Origin: CAVZCK01 sp963798805
Lineage (GTDB): Bacteria; Pseudomonadota; Alphaproteobacteria; Rhizobiales; Rhodomicrobiaceae
Direction: 5' to 3'
Length of the DNA stretch: 64,000 nucleotides
Assembly (NCBI GenBank): GCA_963798805.1
Contig: CAWCVC010000002.1
Span: 496,001 to 560,000, forward strand
Position 1 is the first letter of the stretch. Each line of letters opens with the position of its first letter. Position numbers and translations under genes: made by a program. Below the pieces are notes generated by a model, which had not been told where the DNA came from, ran no database searches, and was given only the letters and a program-made list of their open reading frames with translations. Shown here piece after piece: positions 60,735 through 64,000 of this stretch.

Positions 60735-61156
60735 ATGCGGGATTTTCCGGGGGTCTGGGCGACAGGCGTCGATTCGATCGGCATCATCGGACTCGCAACG
60801 ATCGCAGCTATGATCGCCGTCGGTATCGGCCTCAAGGTCCATGCGCGGCGGCTGCGCCGCATCGTTCGTGGGCGGTCTATCTTGCGGCGCTTGCTCTCGC
60901 GCTTATCGGCTGGGTCGCCGACGCGCCTTTGCCCTACGGCTTGACGCGGCACGTGTTTTTGGCGGCCTTTGCCGCGCTGTTGATCCTTAAAATTGCTGTC
61001 GAGGTACTGGCGCCGGTCCAGCGCGGCCGCCGCTCCAGCCACCCAAATTCGAGCGAGTCGCTTTACCCGGGCATCGGCAGTGACTCGGGCGGCTGGGGGC
61101 ATGATGGCGGGAGTCATTCCGGCGGCCACGACGGCGGAGGGCATAGCGGGCCGTAA
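60735..61156 (+). pseudogene. Small membrane protein with Gly/His-rich tail, apparent frameshift
   Basis: Starts at ATG 60735 with a strong GGGGAGGGG site. The first frame encodes a helix (IGIIGLATIAAMIAVGIGL) and a basic stretch, then loses hydrophobicity and stops at 60942. From about 60869 another frame continues with two further helices (WAVYLAALALALIGWV; HVFLAAFAALLILKIAVEVL) and a tail rich in Ser, Gly and His, ending at 61156. Joining them needs one extra base near 60868, implying a one-base deletion. Two separate small genes are an alternative. Function unknown. Confidence 0.45.
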
Positions 61157-61181
61157 TCGCCGCGACGCCCGCCGATTGTCC

Positions 61182-62306
61182 TCAGTTGAATGTGATGATC
61201 TGCCGGATCGCGCGACCCTCACGCAGCTTGTCGAAGCCCTCATTGATCTCATCGAGCGTGAGGGTGCCGGTCAGCAGCTTGTCGACCGGCAGCTTGCCGC
61301 GCCGGAACAGTGCGATGTAGCGCGGAATGTCGCGGGTCGGCACCGCGCTGCCCATATAGCTGCCCTGCAGCGTGCGTTCCTCGCCGATGAGGCTGAGCGC
61401 CGGCAGCGACAGCACGGCGTTCGGATTGGGCAGGCCTGCCGTCACGGTCGAGCCGCCGCGCCGCGTGATCCGGTAGGCGAGGTCGAGCGCGGGGACGGCA
61501 CCGGCCATCTCGAAGGCGTAATGCACGCCGCCACCGGTCGCGTCCTTGATCGCCTGAGCTGTGCCTTCGCCGGCTTTGAAGGTGTCCGTCGCACCGAGCG
61601 AGGCGGCGGTCTGGAGCTTTTCCTCCGACAGGTCGACCGCGACGATCCGCTCCGCGCCGGCCGCCACGGCGCCGAGGACGGTCGACAGGCCGACGCCGCC
61701 GAGCCCGACGACAGCAACCGTCGAGCCCGGCTCGATCTTGGCCGTGTTGAACACCGCGCCGACGCCGGTGAGCACCGCGCAGCCGAACAGCGCCGCCTGA
61801 TCGAGCGGCATGTCCGGGTCGACCTTGACCAGCGAGCGGCGCGAGCAGGTGGCGTATTCGGCGAAGGCCGAGACGCCGAGCAGGTGATTGACCTCATGGC
61901 CGTCGCGGTGCAGCCGCCGCTCGCCCGAGAGCAGCGTGCCCTTGCTGCCGGCGGCGAAGGCCGGCTCGCAAAGGGCGGGGCGGCCGCTCGCGCATGGCAC
62001 GCAATGGCCGCAGCTCGGCACGAAGACGAGGACCACGTGATCGCCGGGCTTCAGATCGTGCACCTCCGAGCCGACCTCCTCGACAATGCCGGCCGCCTCA
62101 TGGCCGAGGATCATCGGCGTCGGGCGTGGCCTGTTGCCGTCGATCACCGAGAGATCCGAATGGCAAAGTCCGGCGGCCACCATCTTCACCAGCACTTCGC
62201 CGGGCCCTGGACCCTGCAGCTCGACTTCGCTGATGGTGAGGGGCTTCGACTGCGCGTAGGGCGGCTCGCGGCCCATGTCTTCGAGAACGGCGGCGCGGAT
62301 TTTCAT
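61182..62306 (-). CDS. Zinc-dependent alcohol dehydrogenase
   Basis: 374 residues of the MDR superfamily, similar to class III-type (glutathione/mycothiol-like) dehydrogenases. Catalytic zinc ligands Cys48 (AAGLCHSD), His69-Glu70 (ILGHEAAG) and a Cys near 175 (FGCAVLTGVGAV). Structural zinc cysteines 99, 102, 105 and 113. NAD motif VAVVGLGGVGLS. The ATG at 62306 has GGGAGAAA upstream. Substrate (alcohol or formaldehyde adduct) cannot be told from sequence. Confidence 0.92.
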   Translation of the reverse strand: MKIRAAVLEDMGREPPYAQSKPLTISEVELQGPGPGEVLVKMVAAGLCHSDLSVIDGNRPRPTPMILGHEAAGIVEEVGSEVHDLKPGDHVVLVFVPSCGHCVPCASGRPALCEPAFAAGSKGTLLSGERRLHRDGHEVNHLLGVSAFAEYATCSRRSLVKVDPDMPLDQAALFGCAVLTGVGAVFNTAKIEPGSTVAVVGLGGVGLSTVLGAVAAGAERIVAVDLSEEKLQTAASLGATDTFKAGEGTAQAIKDATGGGVHYAFEMAGAVPALDLAYRITRRGGSTVTAGLPNPNAVLSLPALSLIGEERTLQGSYMGSAVPTRDIPRYIALFRRGKLPVDKLLTGTLTLDEINEGFDKLREGRAIRQIITFN

Positions 62307-62376
62307 GAACGTTTCTCCCTGTATGGCGCGCCATTTTAGGTGAGGCGGCGGGGTGATCGCAACCGCTTGGGGCGAG

Positions 62377-63324
62377 TCAGGCCGCAGCCTTCACGAACGT
62401 CAGATGGGAAAGGCCGATCAGCGCAATGTCGTCGCGGGTGAGAATGCCGGAATAGACGTATTTCATGCGCTCGCTCATCGCGCCCTTGTCCTCGAAGGCA
62501 GCACGGAAATAACGCCCGCCGCCCGCTGCGGCCCAGCCATTGACGACGCTGCCGCACAGATAGGCGCCGCCCCAGGCGGCGGAGGCCAGAACCAGGTCGC
62601 CGGCAATACGGCCGAGCACGGCCGAGAAGCGGCGCACGGTCTCGGCGGCGGTCTCGTCCTCACCGGCCCGCGCAAAGACATGAGCGCCGTCGAGCCCATG
62701 CGGCACCGGCCGGCCCGCGGCTTCGGCAATGCGACGGTAGAGCGGGGCGACGCCGCGCCCGGACAGCACGTCCTCGACGCTGGCGGGCAGGCCCAGGAGG
62801 GCGAGCTCGTCATCGTCGCGCGCGCCGAGCGCCATGTGGCCCGGCTCGCCGGGATTGGTGATCCACACGCCGGCGGCCTGCAAGGTCGTGGCGCCGCCGA
62901 AACCGGTGCCGACATTGACGGCGATCATCGTGCTGCGCGGCTCGGGAAGGCGCGGCGTATCGCCGATCGGGGCGAGTTCGCCCGGCTCCAGATAGGGCAG
63001 GGCCAGCGCGACCGCTTCAAGGTCGTTGACGAGACGCACGGGGGCGCCGCCGATCAGCGTGCCGATTTCACCCGCATGGATCGTCCATTCGGCATTGGTC
63101 AGCTTGACATGATCGCCATCGACCGGCCCGGCAACGCCGATCACCGCCGAACCGCAGCCGGCCGGACCGCCGGTCTCCTCCAGATAGGCGGCAAGCGCGC
63201 CGTGAAAGCTTGTGCAACTGCTGAGAGTGCAGGCGCGCCGGGCGCTCAAAAGGTGGCTGCTGGGGCTCCTGGCGAAACGGATGTTCGAGCCGCCGATATC
63301 GGCGACAAGCCGCCACGGCGTCAT
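62377..63324 (-). CDS. glk: Glucokinase
   Basis: Phosphorylates glucose with ATP. 315 residues of the bacterial Glk (non-ROK) family. N-terminal phosphate loop LVADIGGSNIRFA; LVNDLEAVALALPYL; VNVGTGFGGAT and PGEPGHMALGA (glucose contacts). The ATG at 63324 overlaps the otsA stop by 4 bases (ATGA), so it is coupled to otsA. Supplies glucose-6-phosphate, one substrate of OtsA. Confidence 0.94.
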   Translation of the reverse strand: MTPWRLVADIGGSNIRFARSPSSHLLSARRACTLSSCTSFHGALAAYLEETGGPAGCGSAVIGVAGPVDGDHVKLTNAEWTIHAGEIGTLIGGAPVRLVNDLEAVALALPYLEPGELAPIGDTPRLPEPRSTMIAVNVGTGFGGATTLQAAGVWITNPGEPGHMALGARDDDELALLGLPASVEDVLSGRGVAPLYRRIAEAAGRPVPHGLDGAHVFARAGEDETAAETVRRFSAVLGRIAGDLVLASAAWGGAYLCGSVVNGWAAAGGGRYFRAAFEDKGAMSERMKYVYSGILTRDDIALIGLSHLTFVKAAA

Positions 63325-64000
63325 GCAAGCGCTCCCGGGCTCTGAGGCGCGAGCGCCGCAAGGAAGCTCTTGCGCCAATTCGTGGCGTCATGCTCGCAGA
63401 CCCGCTCGAACAGCGCCCGGTAGCGGCTTCTGCGCTCCTCGACGGGCATGTTGAGCGCCTGGCCGAGCGCATGGGCGATGTCGTCGATGTCATAAGGATT
63501 GACGATCAGCGCCTCTTCGAGGTCCTCGGCGGCGCCGGCAAAGCGCGACAGCACGAGGACACCCGGATTTTCCGCGTCCTGAGCGGCGACATATTCCTTG
63601 GCGACCAGGTTCATGCCGTCGCGCAAGGGCGTGACGAGGCCGACCTCGGAGCCGCGGAACAGCGCGGCAAGCTGCTCGCGCGGCACGTTCCGGTGGATGT
63701 AGCGGACCGGCGTCCAGTCGAAATCGCCATATTCGCCATTGATCGAGCCGGAAAGCTGTTCCAGCTCCTCGCGGATATCGGTATAGGCGGCGACTTCCTC
63801 GCGTGTCGGCGGGGCGATCTGCATCAGGGTCACGGTCTTCTGCTTATCCGGGTAAAGCTCCAGGAGCCGGCGAAACGCCTTCATCCGCTCGGGCAGGCCC
63901 TTGGAATAGTCCAGCCGGTCGACCCCGACAATATGCGCTCGGGCCAGATTGCGGCGATTGAGCCGTTCGATGATGTCGGTCGCGGCCTGCGTCGAGGCCA
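63321..64000 (-). CDS. otsA: Trehalose-6-phosphate synthase (5' part outside window)
   Basis: GT20 enzyme joining UDP-glucose and glucose-6-phosphate. About 226 C-terminal residues are present; the gene runs off the window at 64000. Visible: VGVDRLDYSKGLPERMKAF, APPTREEVAAYTDIREELE, GLVTPLRDGMNLVAKEYVAAQ and GVLVLSRFAGAAEDLEEALIVNPYD, all strong family motifs. Overlaps glk by 4 bases. Together they suggest trehalose synthesis from glucose as an osmotic or stress protectant. Confidence 0.95.
   Translation of the reverse strand, partial: ASTQAATDIIERLNRRNLARAHIVGVDRLDYSKGLPERMKAFRRLLELYPDKQKTVTLMQIAPPTREEVAAYTDIREELEQLSGSINGEYGDFDWTPVRYIHRNVPREQLAALFRGSEVGLVTPLRDGMNLVAKEYVAAQDAENPGVLVLSRFAGAAEDLEEALIVNPYDIDDIAHALGQALNMPVEERRSRYRALFERVCEHDATNWRKSFLAALAPQSPGALA

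Overview
The window is a stretch of alphaproteobacterial chromosome, most likely Rhizobiales/Hyphomicrobiales. It is GC-rich and carries two gene strings typical of that order: rpsB-tsf-pyrH-frr-uppS-cdsA-dxr-rseP-bamA-lpxD-fabZ-lpxA-lpxI-lpxB-(gltA), and gltX/comEC/lexA-moeA-moaC-trpC-trpD-trpG...trpE-ppiD/tpiA-secG. It also has a GTTC-N7-GTTC LexA operator and rhizobial palindromic repeats. The genus cannot be named from the sequence alone.

Layout. 1-9.2 kb is accessory: RNase T2, a DUF2066 protein, a VOC protein, a HerA-like ATPase, a DUF4332 protein, an SH3b protein with a His/Gly-rich tail, and a DNA glycosylase-like protein. It ends with a 789-residue protein that joins a type-1 periplasmic binding domain to a complete Cys-loop-type ligand-gated channel. 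9.2-24.5 kb is the essential block for translation factors, UMP kinase, ribosome recycling, undecaprenyl diphosphate, CDP-diacylglycerol, the MEP pathway, outer-membrane protein assembly and lipid A. 24.5-46 kb is a mixed housekeeping block (citrate synthase, Glu-tRNA synthetase, ComEC, LexA, molybdopterin and tryptophan synthesis, PpiD, TpiA, SecG), broken by small islets. trpC and trpE each carry an apparent one-base insertion, and trpC then reads straight into moaC.

46-54.5 kb holds a compact four-gene minus-strand operon (zinc-less MDR dehydrogenase, degenerate PTPS-fold protein, GT4 glycosyltransferase, methyltransferase) whose product I do not recognise. Beside it is an opgH-led plus-strand operon, probably for periplasmic glucan synthesis and modification. 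54.6-60.6 kb has arginase, UspA, a FixK-like CRP/FNR regulator, an OmpR-type response regulator and a hybrid histidine kinase whose first PAS domain resembles heme-PAS of FixL, which suggests an oxygen/redox stress locus. 60.7-64 kb has a frameshifted small membrane protein, a zinc alcohol dehydrogenase, glucokinase and the 3' part of otsA.

Repeats. Two 157-170 bp mosaic palindromes keep their outer arms but have unrelated inner stems. One long rhizobial palindromic element is present, and a 41-bp hairpin repeat occurs twice. Two of these elements supply the stop codon of the neighbouring gene. No tRNA, rRNA, CRISPR array, transposase or phage gene was seen. The leading candidates for unusual biology are the binding-protein/channel fusion and the four-gene operon at 46-49.4 kb.
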